From Saccharopolyspora gregorii (GTDB lineage Bacteria; Actinomycetota; Actinomycetes; Mycobacteriales; Pseudonocardiaceae): 64,000 nt of DNA. The position numbers and the translations under genes were made by a program. The stretch lies in NCBI RefSeq assembly GCF_024734405.1, contig NZ_CP059556.1, positions 2,728,001 through 2,792,000 on the forward strand, written 5' to 3'. Under the pieces are notes generated by a model. That model saw nothing but the letters and a program-made list of their open reading frames with translations, was not told where the DNA came from and did not search any database. Positions 1 to 8,996 of the stretch are shown in pieces (the first letter of the stretch is position 1; each line of letters starts with the position of its first letter).

Positions 1-1872
1 CCGGCCGCGGTGATCTCGATGGCCGTGCTGCGGATGCTGCGCGGGTCCACGGTCGTGGAGAACAACATCGTCCAGACCGCGGCCTCGGCCGGTGAGTCGC
101 TCGCCGCGGGCGTGATCTTCACGCTGCCCGCGCTGGTGCTGCTGGGCTATTGGGACGGGTTCCCGTTCCTGCCGGTCGCGACGATCGCGCTGTGCGGCGG
201 GGTGCTGGGCGTGCTGTTCACCGTGCCGCTGCGGCGCGCGCTCATCGTGGAGAAACCGCTGCGGTTCCCGGAGGGCGTCGCCACCGCCGAAGTGCTCAAG
301 GCCGGTGAGCGCGGCGGGCGCAGCGCGGTGCACATCACCGTCGCGGGGCTCGCCGGGGCGCTGCTGAAGTTCCTGCAGAGCGGGCTGGGCCTGGTGTCGT
401 CCACGGTGACCGGGTCGGTGAAGGCCGGTGGGGTCGTGATCGGGCTCGGCAGCGAGCTGGGCGTGGCGCTGCTGGGCGTCGGCTACATCGTCGGGCTGAA
501 CATCGCGTTCCTCGTGTTCCTCGGCGGCGGACTCGCCTGGTTCGCGGGGATCCCGCTGTACATGGCGTTCGCGGACCCGGCGCAGCTGCACTCGATCGTC
601 GGGGACGCGACCGGCTACGACGCGGCGGAAGCGGTGTGGGACGAGAAGATCCGCTACCTCGGCGTCGGCGCGATGGCCGTCGGCGGGGTGTGGGCGCTGC
701 TGTCGGTGGTGCGGCCGATGATCGCCAGCATCCGGTCCTCGGTGGCCGCGGTGCGCGCCCAGCGCGGTGGGGGAGCGGCGGACGTGCCGCGCACCGAGCG
801 GGACATCCCGGCGAACTGGCTGCTGTACGGGACGCTGGCGATGGCGGTGCCGGTGCTGCTGGTGTTCCTGTTCGTGGTGGACCGCTCGCGGCTGGAGGTC
901 GGCGGCGGCCTGTTCGCCGCGACGATCGCGTTCGGGGTGCTGTTCGCGCTGGTGGCCGGGTTCTTGTTCTCCTCGGTGTCCGGGTACATGACCGGGCTGG
1001 TGGGCTCGTCGAACAACCCGGTGTCCGGGGTGACGGTGCTGACGTTGCTGGCGAGTTCGTTGCTGCTGCTGGTGATCCTCGGCGTGCAGATCGACTTCGC
1101 GGGGGACGAGGCGAAGGCGACGATCGCCGCGTCGACCGCGGTGCTGATCTCCGGGGTGGTCAGCTGCGCGGCGGCGATCGCCGGGGACAACCTGCACGAC
1201 CTCAAGACGGGGCACCTGCTCGGGGCTACGCCGTTCAAGCAGCAGGTGATGCTGGTGGTGGGCGTGGTCGTCTCGGCGCTGTGCATCGCGCCGATCCTGT
1301 CGGTGCTGTACGCGGCCTACGGGATGGGGAACTCGTTCCCGCGGCCGGGCATGGACCCCTCGGAGTCGTTGCAGGCCCCGCAGGCCGCGTTGATGAGCTC
1401 CATCGCGCAGGGCGTCTTCGGCGGCGGCCTGCCGTGGGGGATGATCTGCGGCGGTGGTGTGCTGGCGGTCGCGCTGATCGTCGCGGACCGGCTGCTGGAG
1501 CGGCGTGGCGCAGCGTTCCGGACGCCGGTGCTGGCGGTCGCGGTCGGCCTGTACCTGCCGCTGGAGCTGTCGGTGCCGATCTTCGTGGGTGGCGTGATCG
1601 CCTACCTGGTGGCCCGCCGCAAGCGCGGTTCGGAGTCCGGCGGCGGGCCGGGGCTGCTGTTCGCGTCGGGCCTGATCACCGGTGAGGCGCTGGTGGGGAT
1701 CGTGCTGGCGATCCCGTTCGCCATCGCGCAGAGCGCGGACGTGTTCGCGATCAGCCCGGCGGCGCTGGGGATGTCGGAGGCGTCGTTCTCGGTGCTCACC
1801 GACGTGCTCGGGGTGGCGGCGTTCGTGTTCTTCGTGCTGTGGCTGTACCGGACGGCGCGCAAGGCGGAGTGA
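1..1872 (+). CDS. OPT family transporter, 5' end cut by window edge
   Basis: C-terminal part, about 623 residues, of an oligopeptide transporter (OPT) family membrane protein. The frame is open from base 1 (Pro-Ala-Ala before the first in-frame GTG at 10), so the true start lies outside the window. Many long hydrophobic segments alternate with short loops. A glycine-rich stretch followed by FPEGVATAEVLKAG near the start is typical of bacterial OPT proteins. The family carries peptides or, in the yellow-stripe-like branch, metal chelates by proton symport. The next genes import an iron siderophore, so a metal-chelate substrate is possible, but nothing in the sequence settles it. The stop is 88 bases before the next gene. 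Confidence 0.85.
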   Translation, partial: PAAVISMAVLRMLRGSTVVENNIVQTAASAGESLAAGVIFTLPALVLLGYWDGFPFLPVATIALCGGVLGVLFTVPLRRALIVEKPLRFPEGVATAEVLKAGERGGRSAVHITVAGLAGALLKFLQSGLGLVSSTVTGSVKAGGVVIGLGSELGVALLGVGYIVGLNIAFLVFLGGGLAWFAGIPLYMAFADPAQLHSIVGDATGYDAAEAVWDEKIRYLGVGAMAVGGVWALLSVVRPMIASIRSSVAAVRAQRGGGAADVPRTERDIPANWLLYGTLAMAVPVLLVFLFVVDRSRLEVGGGLFAATIAFGVLFALVAGFLFSSVSGYMTGLVGSSNNPVSGVTVLTLLASSLLLLVILGVQIDFAGDEAKATIAASTAVLISGVVSCAAAIAGDNLHDLKTGHLLGATPFKQQVMLVVGVVVSALCIAPILSVLYAAYGMGNSFPRPGMDPSESLQAPQAALMSSIAQGVFGGGLPWGMICGGGVLAVALIVADRLLERRGAAFRTPVLAVAVGLYLPLELSVPIFVGGVIAYLVARRKRGSESGGGPGLLFASGLITGEALVGIVLAIPFAIAQSADVFAISPAALGMSEASFSVLTDVLGVAAFVFFVLWLYRTARKAE

Positions 1873-1931
1873 TCCCGGCGGCCGGTGCGGCCGTTCGGGT
1901 GACTGTGCTGGTGACCACGGGGCCTTGTGGG

Positions 1932-1950
1932 TTAGGCAAGCCTTTCTTTA
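1932..1950 (+). promoter_or_regulatory. Probable IdeR/DmdR iron box
   Basis: TTAGGCAAGCCTTTCTTTA matches 13 of 19 positions of the actinobacterial iron-box consensus TTAGGTTAGSCTAACCTAA, with an intact left half. It ends 10 bases before the GTG of the siderophore ATPase gene. An Fe2+-loaded IdeR/DmdR1-type repressor bound here would shut off the importer when iron is plentiful. Site identity is by eye; regulation is inferred. Confidence 0.6.
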
Positions 1951-1960
1951 ATGTTCGGCT

Positions 1961-2800
1961 GTGTCCCCGAACTCATCGCAGCAACCGGCCGGCGTGCGCG
2001 CCCGCGAAGTGGACGTCGCCTACGGCCGCGACGTCGTCGTGCACGGCGCGTCGATCTCCCTGGTCGCGGGGGAGGTCACCGTGCTGATCGGGCCGAACGG
2101 CAGCGGGAAGTCGACGCTGCTGCGCGCCCTCGCGCGGCTGCACCCGCCGGTCGCCGGTGCCGTGTCGTTCGCCGACGGCGCCGAGCTGCGCGCGCTGTCC
2201 GGCAAGGACCTGGCCCGCCGGATCACCCTGCTCTCGCAGCAGCGCACCGCGCCGGGCGGGTTGAGCGTGCGGGAGCTGGTGGAGTTCGGCAGGCACCCGC
2301 ACCGCTCCCGCTGGGGCGGCCGCGACCCGGAGGGGCCGGCCGCGGTGGAGCGCGCGATGGCGCTGACCGGTCTCGCGGGCATCGCCGACCGGCCGGTGCA
2401 GGCGCTCTCCGGCGGGCAGGCGCAGCGGGTGTGGCTGGCGAGCTGCCTGGCCCAGGACACCGAACTGGTGCTGCTGGACGAGCCGACGACCTTCCTCGAC
2501 CTGCGCTACCAGGTGGAGATCCTCGACGTGATCCGCGCGCTCGCCGACGAGCACGGGGTCGGCGTCGGTGTGGTGCTGCACGACCTCGACCAGGCGGCGG
2601 CGGTCGCCGACCGGGTGCTGCTGCTGGAGGACGGGCGGGTCGCCGCGGAGGGCGCGCCGGACGAGGTGCTGACCTCGGCGAACCTCACCCGCGCCTACGG
2701 CATCCAGGTGGACGTGGAGGTCGATCCCGCCGACGGGCACCTCCGCACCCGTGCCGTCGGCCGCTTCAACACCTCCGGCGTTCGCGCCCCCTCGGCCTGA
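1961..2800 (+). CDS. Siderophore ABC transporter ATP-binding protein
   Basis: Cytoplasmic ATPase of an FecCDE/FhuC-type iron-siderophore importer, 279 residues. Walker A is GPNGSGKST at residues 44-52, the signature LSGGQ at 149-153, and Walker B LVLLDEP at 169-175 followed by the D-loop FLDLR. This is the usual length and layout for FecE/FhuC. The GTG start has no clear Shine-Dalgarno site and lies 10 bases after the iron box, so the message may be leaderless or nearly so; a second in-frame GTG follows at 1994. The substrate-binding lipoprotein and fused permease genes follow at once, forming a complete importer operon. Confidence 0.93.
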   Translation: MSPNSSQQPAGVRAREVDVAYGRDVVVHGASISLVAGEVTVLIGPNGSGKSTLLRALARLHPPVAGAVSFADGAELRALSGKDLARRITLLSQQRTAPGGLSVRELVEFGRHPHRSRWGGRDPEGPAAVERAMALTGLAGIADRPVQALSGGQAQRVWLASCLAQDTELVLLDEPTTFLDLRYQVEILDVIRALADEHGVGVGVVLHDLDQAAAVADRVLLLEDGRVAAEGAPDEVLTSANLTRAYGIQVDVEVDPADGHLRTRAVGRFNTSGVRAPSA

Positions 2801-2835
2801 CCGGCGCCGCCGGTCACCCTCCAGGTAGGAGAATC

Positions 2836-3813
2836 ATGCGCAGGACCAGAGCGATCATCGGGCTGTGCGCGGCCGCCGCGTTCTTCGCGGCGGGTTGCGG
2901 CACCACCGAGCAGGCAGGTGGCCGGGACGACTCGGCGGGCGGTGGCGAACCGGTGACGGTCGTCGACTCGCGCGGCGAGGAGGTCACCCTCGACGGGCCC
3001 GCGAAGCGGGTCGCGGCCACCGAGTGGAACGGCACGGAGAGCCTGGTGTCCCTCGGCGTCATGCCCGTCGGAGTGTCCGATGTGGATGGTTACGGCAAGT
3101 GGGTGGGCGCCGCGCCGCTGGACGGCACCGCGAAGGACCTCGGCACCCGCGGGGAGCCGAGCCTCGACGCGCTCGGCGCACTGGACCTGGACCTGGTGGT
3201 CGTCACCGACAGCCTCAGCGAAGGGGCGCTGGCCCAGGTCGAGCAGATCGCGCCGGTGGTCGTGATCAAGGGCGGTGGTGCGCCGGACCCGATCGGCACC
3301 ATGTTCGAGAACCTGGACCTGATCGCGAAGGCGACCGGCACCGAGGACGCCGCCGCCCGGTTGCGCGCCGAGTTCGACGCGAAGATCGCCGAAGGCCGCG
3401 CCGCGGTCGAGCAGGCCGGTGCGCTGGACGACCCGGTCGCGTTCTCCGACGCCTACGTGACCTCCGGTGAGGTGAGCATCCGGCCGTTCGCGAAGGGCTC
3501 GCTGGTCTCCGAGGTGTTCGACCGCATCGGCCTGCGCAACCCGTGGCCGATGGCGGGCGACCCGGACTACGGGCTCGCCTCCGCCGACGTGGAAGGGCTC
3601 ACCCAGCTGCCCGACGTGCGGTTCTGGTACGAGGCCAACGGATCCGAGACCGACGCCTACGGCGAGGAGCTGCGGGACAACGCGATCTGGAAGAACCTGC
3701 CGTTCGTGCGCAGCGGCAAGGTGCAGCGGCTGCCCGATTCGCTGTGGATGTTCGGCGGGCCGAAGTCCATGGAGCAGTACGTCGACGCCGCGATCGCGGC
3801 GCTGAAGGCGTAG
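2836..3813 (+). CDS. Iron-siderophore binding lipoprotein
   Basis: Extracytoplasmic receptor of the siderophore importer, 325 residues. The signal peptide ends in a lipobox (Ala-Ala-Gly-Cys) with Cys21 as the lipidated residue. The mature part reads as a periplasmic-binding protein of the FecB/FepB class, with VTVVDSRGEEVTL at the start of the first lobe. ATG at 2836 is preceded by AGGAG at good spacing. It probably delivers a ferric siderophore to the permease encoded 3 bases downstream; which siderophore cannot be told. The same frame stays open upstream to 1951, but that part is a shadow of the ATPase gene. Confidence 0.92.
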   Translation: MRRTRAIIGLCAAAAFFAAGCGTTEQAGGRDDSAGGGEPVTVVDSRGEEVTLDGPAKRVAATEWNGTESLVSLGVMPVGVSDVDGYGKWVGAAPLDGTAKDLGTRGEPSLDALGALDLDLVVVTDSLSEGALAQVEQIAPVVVIKGGGAPDPIGTMFENLDLIAKATGTEDAAARLRAEFDAKIAEGRAAVEQAGALDDPVAFSDAYVTSGEVSIRPFAKGSLVSEVFDRIGLRNPWPMAGDPDYGLASADVEGLTQLPDVRFWYEANGSETDAYGEELRDNAIWKNLPFVRSGKVQRLPDSLWMFGGPKSMEQYVDAAIAALKA

Positions 3814-3816
3814 TCC

Positions 3817-5898
3817 GTGACGACGCTCGTCCGCCCGCCCGCCCCGCCGGTCGCGGTCATCCGGCGGGGCGGGCCGCTGGTGCTGCTGGTGGTGGGGCTG
3901 GCCGCGCTGGTCGTGCTGGGCGCCGCGGTGCACCTCACCCAGGGGACGTCCAGCGTGGACTTCGGCGCGCTGCTGCACCTGGTGCTCGGCGGCGGCACCG
4001 ACACCACCGCGGCCGTGGTGGTGGAGTCGCGGTTGCCGCGGCTGCTCACCGCGCTGCTGGTCGGCGCGGCCCTCGGCATCGCGGGGGCGGTGCTGCAATC
4101 GGTGGCGCGCAACGTGATGGCCTCCCCGGACACGCTCGCCGTGGACGCGGGCGCGCACCTGGCGATCGTCGCGGTCGCCGCGTTCGGCGTCTCGTTCCCG
4201 GTGCTGGGCACCACGGCGATCGCGTTCGTCGGCGGGCTCGCCGCGGCCCTGCTGGTGATCTCGCTGTCCGGGATGGGCGGCACCGGGATCGTGCGGCTGG
4301 TGCTCGCCGGGACCGCGATCGCGTTCGCGATGCACTCGCTGACGCGGATGTTCCTGCTGCTGTTCGACCAGGAGACGCAGGGGCTGTTCGCCTGGGGTTC
4401 CGGCTCGCTCGGGCAGACGGGGCTGGGCGGGATCCGGGCGGTGGCGCCGGTGATGGGCGTCGCGCTCGTGCTCCTGCTGCTGCTGTCCCGGCGGCTGGAC
4501 CTGGTGTACCTCGGCGACGACCACGCGCGGACCCTCGGTGTCCACGTGGGACGGATCCGGTTCGCCTCGATCGCGCTGGCGGTGCTGCTGGCGGCGGCGT
4601 CGGTGACCTTGGCGGGCCCGGTGGGGTTCGTCGGGCTCGCCGCGCCCGCGGTGGTGCGGCTGCTGTCCAACCGGGTTCCGGGCCTGCACCGGCACGCGGC
4701 GCTGCTGCCGATCTCCGGCGCGATGGGTGTGGTGCTGCTGCTGGGCGCGGACGTGCTGCTGCGGGCGCTGATCGGCGCGCAGACCGCGTTGGAGATCCCC
4801 ACCGGGGTGGCGACCACGCTGGTCGGCGCGGTTTTCCTGGTGGTGCTGTGCCGCAACATCCGGGTCACCGCGTCGGCCGCGGAGCCGCCGGCGGCGGGCA
4901 TCCGCGGCGGCGTGTCGGCACGGCGGGTGCGGCTGGTCGTCGGAGCGCTGGTGCTGCTGCTGGTCGCGGTGGCGATCGGGGCGGTGCTGCTGGGCGACGT
5001 CCTGCTGCTGCTCGGCGACCTGGCGAACTGGGCGAGCGGGCAGGCCGGGCCGATCGTCAGCAACGTGATGTCGAACCGGGTGCCGCGGGTCGTGGCGGCG
5101 GTGCTGGCGGGGGCGGCGCTGGCGCTGGCCGGAGCCGCGATCCAGGCGGTGGCGCGGAACCCGCTGGCCGAGCCGGGGATCATCGGCGTCGCGGGCGGTG
5201 CCGGGCTCGGCGCGATCACGGTGATCACCCTGTGGTCCGGTGCCGGGTTCTGGGTGCAGGCGGGCGGTGCCGGGCTCGGCGCGGCCGTGGCGACGCTCGT
5301 GGTGTTCGCGATGGCGGCGAAGGGCGGTTTCGCCGGGGAACGGCTGGTGCTGATCGGCTTCGGCGTCCAGGCGGCCGCGCAGGCGCTGGTGACGCTGCTG
5401 ATCACGCTGTCCGACCCGTGGAACGAGACGAAGGCGCTGACCTGGCTGGGCGGCTCCACCTACGGGCGTTCCTACGAGCACCTGGTGCCGATGGTGCTGG
5501 CGCTGCTGGTGCTGGTGCCGGTGCTGGTCCGCGCCCGCGGCGAGCTGGACCTGCTGTCGGTGGACGAGGAGACGCCGCGGGTGCTGGGCGTGCACGTGCC
5601 CGGGGCGCGGTTGCTGCTGCTGTGCTGCGCGGTGCTGCTGACCGGTACCGCGGTGGCCGGGGTCGGGGTGATCGCGTTCGTCGGGTTGATCGCGCCGCAC
5701 GCGGCGCGGGCGGTCGTGGGCAGGCGGCACTCCCGGATGTTGCCGGTGGCGGCGCTGCTGGGCGGGGTGCTGGTGTGCGTGGCCGACGTGGTGGGCCGCG
5801 CGGCGATCGCCCCGGCGCAGCTGCCCGCCGGGATGATGACGGCGCTGGTCGGCGCGCCGTACTTCGTGTGGTTGCTGCACCGCGACCGCACTCGCTGA
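3817..5898 (+). CDS. Fused FecCD-type siderophore permease
   Basis: Membrane permease of 693 residues made of two tandem FecCD domains in one chain, like FhuB, where many importers use two separate proteins. Each half has about ten hydrophobic segments, the LLTALLVGAALGIAGAVLQ or VLAGAALALAGAAIQ pattern near its start, and the cytoplasmic coupling region LGVHV. The GTG start lies 3 bases after the lipoprotein stop, so translation is probably coupled. No second permease gene is present, so the fusion should supply the whole membrane channel. A hairpin terminator follows. Confidence 0.93.
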   Translation: MTTLVRPPAPPVAVIRRGGPLVLLVVGLAALVVLGAAVHLTQGTSSVDFGALLHLVLGGGTDTTAAVVVESRLPRLLTALLVGAALGIAGAVLQSVARNVMASPDTLAVDAGAHLAIVAVAAFGVSFPVLGTTAIAFVGGLAAALLVISLSGMGGTGIVRLVLAGTAIAFAMHSLTRMFLLLFDQETQGLFAWGSGSLGQTGLGGIRAVAPVMGVALVLLLLLSRRLDLVYLGDDHARTLGVHVGRIRFASIALAVLLAAASVTLAGPVGFVGLAAPAVVRLLSNRVPGLHRHAALLPISGAMGVVLLLGADVLLRALIGAQTALEIPTGVATTLVGAVFLVVLCRNIRVTASAAEPPAAGIRGGVSARRVRLVVGALVLLLVAVAIGAVLLGDVLLLLGDLANWASGQAGPIVSNVMSNRVPRVVAAVLAGAALALAGAAIQAVARNPLAEPGIIGVAGGAGLGAITVITLWSGAGFWVQAGGAGLGAAVATLVVFAMAAKGGFAGERLVLIGFGVQAAAQALVTLLITLSDPWNETKALTWLGGSTYGRSYEHLVPMVLALLVLVPVLVRARGELDLLSVDEETPRVLGVHVPGARLLLLCCAVLLTGTAVAGVGVIAFVGLIAPHAARAVVGRRHSRMLPVAALLGGVLVCVADVVGRAAIAPAQLPAGMMTALVGAPYFVWLLHRDRTR

Positions 5899-5903
5899 GC
5901 CCC

Positions 5904-5939
5904 GCCAGGTGAACGGCCGGGGCGGGCCGTTCACCTGGC
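5904..5939. terminator. Bidirectional hairpin terminator
   Basis: A perfect 15-bp inverted repeat, GCCAGGTGAACGGCC and GGCCGTTCACCTGGC, with a 6-base loop. It lies between the convergent permease and lutC genes. No T-tract follows, as is common in actinomycetes. The stem shares its GGTGAACGGCC arm with the palindrome family seen near 24.2 kb. Confidence 0.75.
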
Positions 5940-5953
5940 CGGTGCGCGCGGGG

Positions 5954-6577
5954 TCAGGCGTCGAGCAGCAGGACCACGTGCAGGGTCCGCGGCCCGTGGA
6001 CTCCCTCGACCCGGTCCAGCTCGATGTCCGAGGTCGCCGACGGCCCGCTGATCAGCGTCGTCGGCCGCACCGGGTCGAGCCGCGCCACCGCCTCCGGCAC
6101 CCCGGCGACCACCGAGGACAGCGCCACCACGCACACGTGCAGGTCGGGCACCAGCGTCAGCGCCCGGCGGCCCTGGTCGGCCGACGAGTCCAGGAAGATC
6201 GTGCCGGTCTCCGCGCAGCTCACCGCCGACCCGGTCACCACCCCGTCCAGCTCGTCCAGCCGCGCGGACGGCACCTCCGCGGAGTCGACGGTGACCTCCC
6301 CGTCGAACTCGGCGAGCCACCGGCGGTCCAGCCCGGCGGGGATGCCGATCCGGCGGGCGCCGCGCAGCGCCGTCGCGATCGCGCCCGGCGCCTCGGCGGT
6401 GTCGCACTGGTGCACGGAGGCGCGGTAGTCCTCCAGGCGGTCCACGAGCAGTTCCCGCCGCCGTTCCGGGGGCAGCGACCGGCGTCGCCGGTAGTCGCGC
6501 GGCACCTGCACGGCGTCGGGCGGGGCGAGGGCGAGCGCGTCGCGCACCCGGCCCAGCACGGTCTCCCGGGCGTTCAC
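5954..6577 (-). CDS. lutC: LutC-type LUD domain protein
   Basis: 207-residue LUD-domain protein, the third subunit of the LutABC lactate-utilisation complex, which oxidises L-lactate to pyruvate. Diagnostic is the C-terminal part: SAETGTI-like SCAETGTIFLDSS, then the proline- and histidine-bearing LTLVPDLHVCVV stretch. The GTG start overlaps the lutB stop by 4 bases (GTGA), indicating translational coupling. It is the last gene of the lutA-lutB-lutC operon and ends just before the hairpin at 5904-5939. Confidence 0.88.
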   Translation of the reverse strand: MNARETVLGRVRDALALAPPDAVQVPRDYRRRRSLPPERRRELLVDRLEDYRASVHQCDTAEAPGAIATALRGARRIGIPAGLDRRWLAEFDGEVTVDSAEVPSARLDELDGVVTGSAVSCAETGTIFLDSSADQGRRALTLVPDLHVCVVALSSVVAGVPEAVARLDPVRPTTLISGPSATSDIELDRVEGVHGPRTLHVVLLLDA

Positions 6578-8082
6578 CGCGCACCTCCTTCGCGCCGGGC
6601 CCGTTCGATCGCGGCCCGGCCTTCGGCGGAGTCCCACCACTGCCGGAACGTCCGCTTCGGCGGCACCGGCAGGTCGCGCGCCGAGGTCCACGCGCTGCCC
6701 GGCGGCGGCAGCGCCCGGATCCGCCCGCCGCGCCCGAGCAGCCTGCCGAGCTGCGCCGCGCGCTGCGCCGCCGTCCACCGCCCGGCCGAGGCCATCGCCG
6801 CGGAGGCGGCCTTCATCAGCGCCTGCTCGGCGTCGAACCCGGCCTGCTCCACGTGCTGGTGGCGCAGTTCCACCAGCAGCGACGGGATGTCGATCTTCAC
6901 CGGGCAGGCGTCGAAGCAGGCCCCGCACAGGCTGGAGGCGTAGGGCAGCGAGCCGTTCGGGTCGCCGGAACCGGTGTCCATCCCGGCCAGTTGCGGGGTG
7001 AGCACCGCCCCGATCGGTCCCGGGTAGGTCGAGCCGTAGGCGTGCCCGCCGGTCCGCTCGTACACCGGGCACACGTTCAGGCAGGCCGAGCAGCGGATGC
7101 AGTGCAGCGCCTCGCGCCCGACCTCGTCGGCGAGGGTGGCGGTGCGCCCGTTGTCCAGCAGCACCAGGTGGAACTCGCCCGGCCCGTCGCCGGGGGTGAC
7201 GCCGGTCCACATCGAGGTGTACGGGTTCATCCGCTCGCCGGTGGAGGAGCGCGGCAGCAGTTGCAGGAAGACTTCGAGGTCCGCGTAGCTGGGGATCAGC
7301 TTCTCCAGCCCCATCACGGTGATCAGCGTCTCCGGCATGGTCAGGCACATCCGCCCGTTGCCCTCGGATTCCACGACCGAGAGCGTTCCGGTGTCGGCGA
7401 CGCCGAAGTTCGCCCCGGAGATCGCGACCCGCGCGCGCATGAACCGGTCGCGCAGGAACCGCCGGGAGGCGTCGGCGAGGTGCGCCGGGTCGTCGTCGAG
7501 GTCGGGGTCGACGCCGGGCATGGCGCGCAGGAAGATCTCCCGGATCTCCGCGCGGTTGCGGTGGATCGCCGGGACGAGGATGTGCGAGGGCCGGTCCGCG
7601 CCGAGCTGCACGATGAGTTCGGCCAGGTCGGTCTCGATGGCGGTGATGCCCTCGTCGGCGAGGTGCTCGTTGAGGCCGATCTCCTGGGTGGCCATCGACT
7701 TGACCTTGAGCACTTCGTCGGAGCCGGTCCCGCGGACGAGGCGGGTGACGATCGCGTTGGCCTCGGCGGCGTCGCGCGCCCAGTGCACGGTCCCACCGCG
7801 CGCGGTCACGGCCTGTTCGAACTGCTCCAGGAGGTCCGGCAGCCGGGACAGCACGTCGCGCTTGATCGCGGCGCCTGCGGAGCGCAACTCCTCCCAGTCG
7901 GGCAGTTCGCCGGTGACGGCGATCCGCTTGTCCCGGATGGTGCGGGTGGCCTTGCCGACGTTGCGGCGCAGCTGGGCGTTGCCGAGCTCGGTGCGGGCCG
8001 CCGCCGGGAACGGTTCGCTGCCGCGGATGTTGCCGGTTCCGCGCGGCGGAGCGGTGGGCATGCCGAGGAACGTGCCGCTCAT
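6574..8082 (-). CDS. lutB: LutB-type iron-sulfur lactate oxidation protein
   Basis: 502-residue iron-sulfur protein of the LutABC complex. The N-terminal two thirds form a LUD-type domain. The C-terminal part has two ferredoxin-like clusters, CIRCSACLNVCP and CGACFDACP, each suited to binding 4Fe-4S. Length fits LutB/YkgF. The ATG overlaps the lutA stop by 4 bases and the stop overlaps lutC by 4 bases, so the three proteins are probably made in fixed ratio. It likely carries electrons from lactate towards the respiratory chain. Confidence 0.92.
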   Translation of the reverse strand: MSGTFLGMPTAPPRGTGNIRGSEPFPAAARTELGNAQLRRNVGKATRTIRDKRIAVTGELPDWEELRSAGAAIKRDVLSRLPDLLEQFEQAVTARGGTVHWARDAAEANAIVTRLVRGTGSDEVLKVKSMATQEIGLNEHLADEGITAIETDLAELIVQLGADRPSHILVPAIHRNRAEIREIFLRAMPGVDPDLDDDPAHLADASRRFLRDRFMRARVAISGANFGVADTGTLSVVESEGNGRMCLTMPETLITVMGLEKLIPSYADLEVFLQLLPRSSTGERMNPYTSMWTGVTPGDGPGEFHLVLLDNGRTATLADEVGREALHCIRCSACLNVCPVYERTGGHAYGSTYPGPIGAVLTPQLAGMDTGSGDPNGSLPYASSLCGACFDACPVKIDIPSLLVELRHQHVEQAGFDAEQALMKAASAAMASAGRWTAAQRAAQLGRLLGRGGRIRALPPPGSAWTSARDLPVPPKRTFRQWWDSAEGRAAIERARREGGAR

Positions 8083-8846
8083 GCGAGTGCTCCCTGCTTC
8101 GGCGCGATCGTGCGTTCGGTGGTGGCGAGGATCTCGGCGAGGTGCTTGGTGCCGACTCCGGTCTGCAACCGGGACAGGCCACCGCCGATGTGCATCAGGC
8201 AGGACGAGTCCCCGGCGGTGCAGTACTCGGCGTCGGTGGCGCCGACGTTGCGCAGCTTGTCCGAGAGCATCGCGGTGGAGGTGTCGGCGTTCTTCAGCGC
8301 GAAGGTGCCGCCGAACCCGCAGCACTGGTCGGCTTCGGGCAGTTCCACCAGGTCGATCTCGCGCACGGCGCGCAGCAGCCGCAGCGGCTTGTCCCCGACC
8401 CGCAGCATCCGCAGCGAGTGGCAGGTGGGGTGGTAGGTCACCCGGTGCGGGAAGGTCGCGCCGACGTCGACCACGCCGAGGACGTCGACGAGGAACTCGG
8501 CGAGCTCGTAGGTCTTCGCCCGGGAGCGCACGACCTGGTCGCGGAGCCCGGGACGGCCGAAGCGCTCGGCGACGATCTCGTGCTGGTGGCGGATGGAGCC
8601 GGCGCAGGAGCCGGAGGGCACCACCACGGCGTCGATGGACTCGTCGGCGAAGCAGGCCGCGTGGTTCTCGACCAGCGGCAGCGCCTCGCGCTGGTACCCG
8701 GTGTTGACGTGCATCTGCCCGCAGCAGGTCTGCGCCTCCGGGAACACCACGTCCTGGCCGAGCCTGCTCAGCAGCAGGGCGGTGGCCTGGATCGCGTCCG
8801 GGAACAGCGTGTCGCCGAGGCAGGTGGCGAACAGGGCTACCCGCAT
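8079..8846 (-). CDS. lutA: LutA-type Cys-rich heterodisulfide reductase-like protein
   Basis: 255-residue protein with two CCG-domain motifs, TCCGQMH in the first half and QCCGFGG in the second, the mark of LutA/GlcF-type subunits that bind iron-sulfur clusters. It is the first gene of lutABC. ATG at 8846 is preceded by AAGGGAG on the minus strand. A palindromic operator lies 18-34 bases upstream, and the regulator gene is divergent beyond it. Expected role: lactate dehydrogenation for growth on lactate. Confidence 0.92.
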   Translation of the reverse strand: MRVALFATCLGDTLFPDAIQATALLLSRLGQDVVFPEAQTCCGQMHVNTGYQREALPLVENHAACFADESIDAVVVPSGSCAGSIRHQHEIVAERFGRPGLRDQVVRSRAKTYELAEFLVDVLGVVDVGATFPHRVTYHPTCHSLRMLRVGDKPLRLLRAVREIDLVELPEADQCCGFGGTFALKNADTSTAMLSDKLRNVGATDAEYCTAGDSSCLMHIGGGLSRLQTGVGTKHLAEILATTERTIAPKQGALA

Positions 8847-8864
8847 GCGTCGGACTCCCTTCGT

Positions 8865-8881
8865 GTGTGGTCTGACCACAC
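8865..8881. promoter_or_regulatory. FadR/LldR-type operator of lutABC
   Basis: GTGTGGTCTGACCACAC is a 17-base palindrome whose core TGGTCTGACCA fits TNGTNNNACNA, the pattern recognised by LldR and related FadR-subfamily GntR repressors. It sits just upstream of lutA, between lutA and the divergent GntR gene at 8997, where it could control both. The palindrome is seen directly; the protein that binds it is inferred. Confidence 0.7.
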
Positions 8882-8996
8882 CGTAGCCGGGGTGGGCGAG
8901 TTCGGGAACGGGCGGTGTCCGACCGCCTCCGGTCAGCGTTGCGGCAGTGGGCGGCGCCCGCAACGCGCGGCGCCACGACCTCGATAGGCTCCGAGG

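Noticed and set aside
1951-2835. N-terminal extension of the siderophore lipoprotein frame up to an ATG at 1951
   Set aside because: The lipoprotein has its own ribosome site and signal peptide at 2836; the earlier part lies under the ATPase gene and is not protein-like.
2695-5934. 1079-codon minus-strand open frame
   Set aside because: Antisense shadow of the siderophore lipoprotein and permease genes. It is rich in His, Gln, Arg and Pro with no domain, while the plus strand holds clear families.
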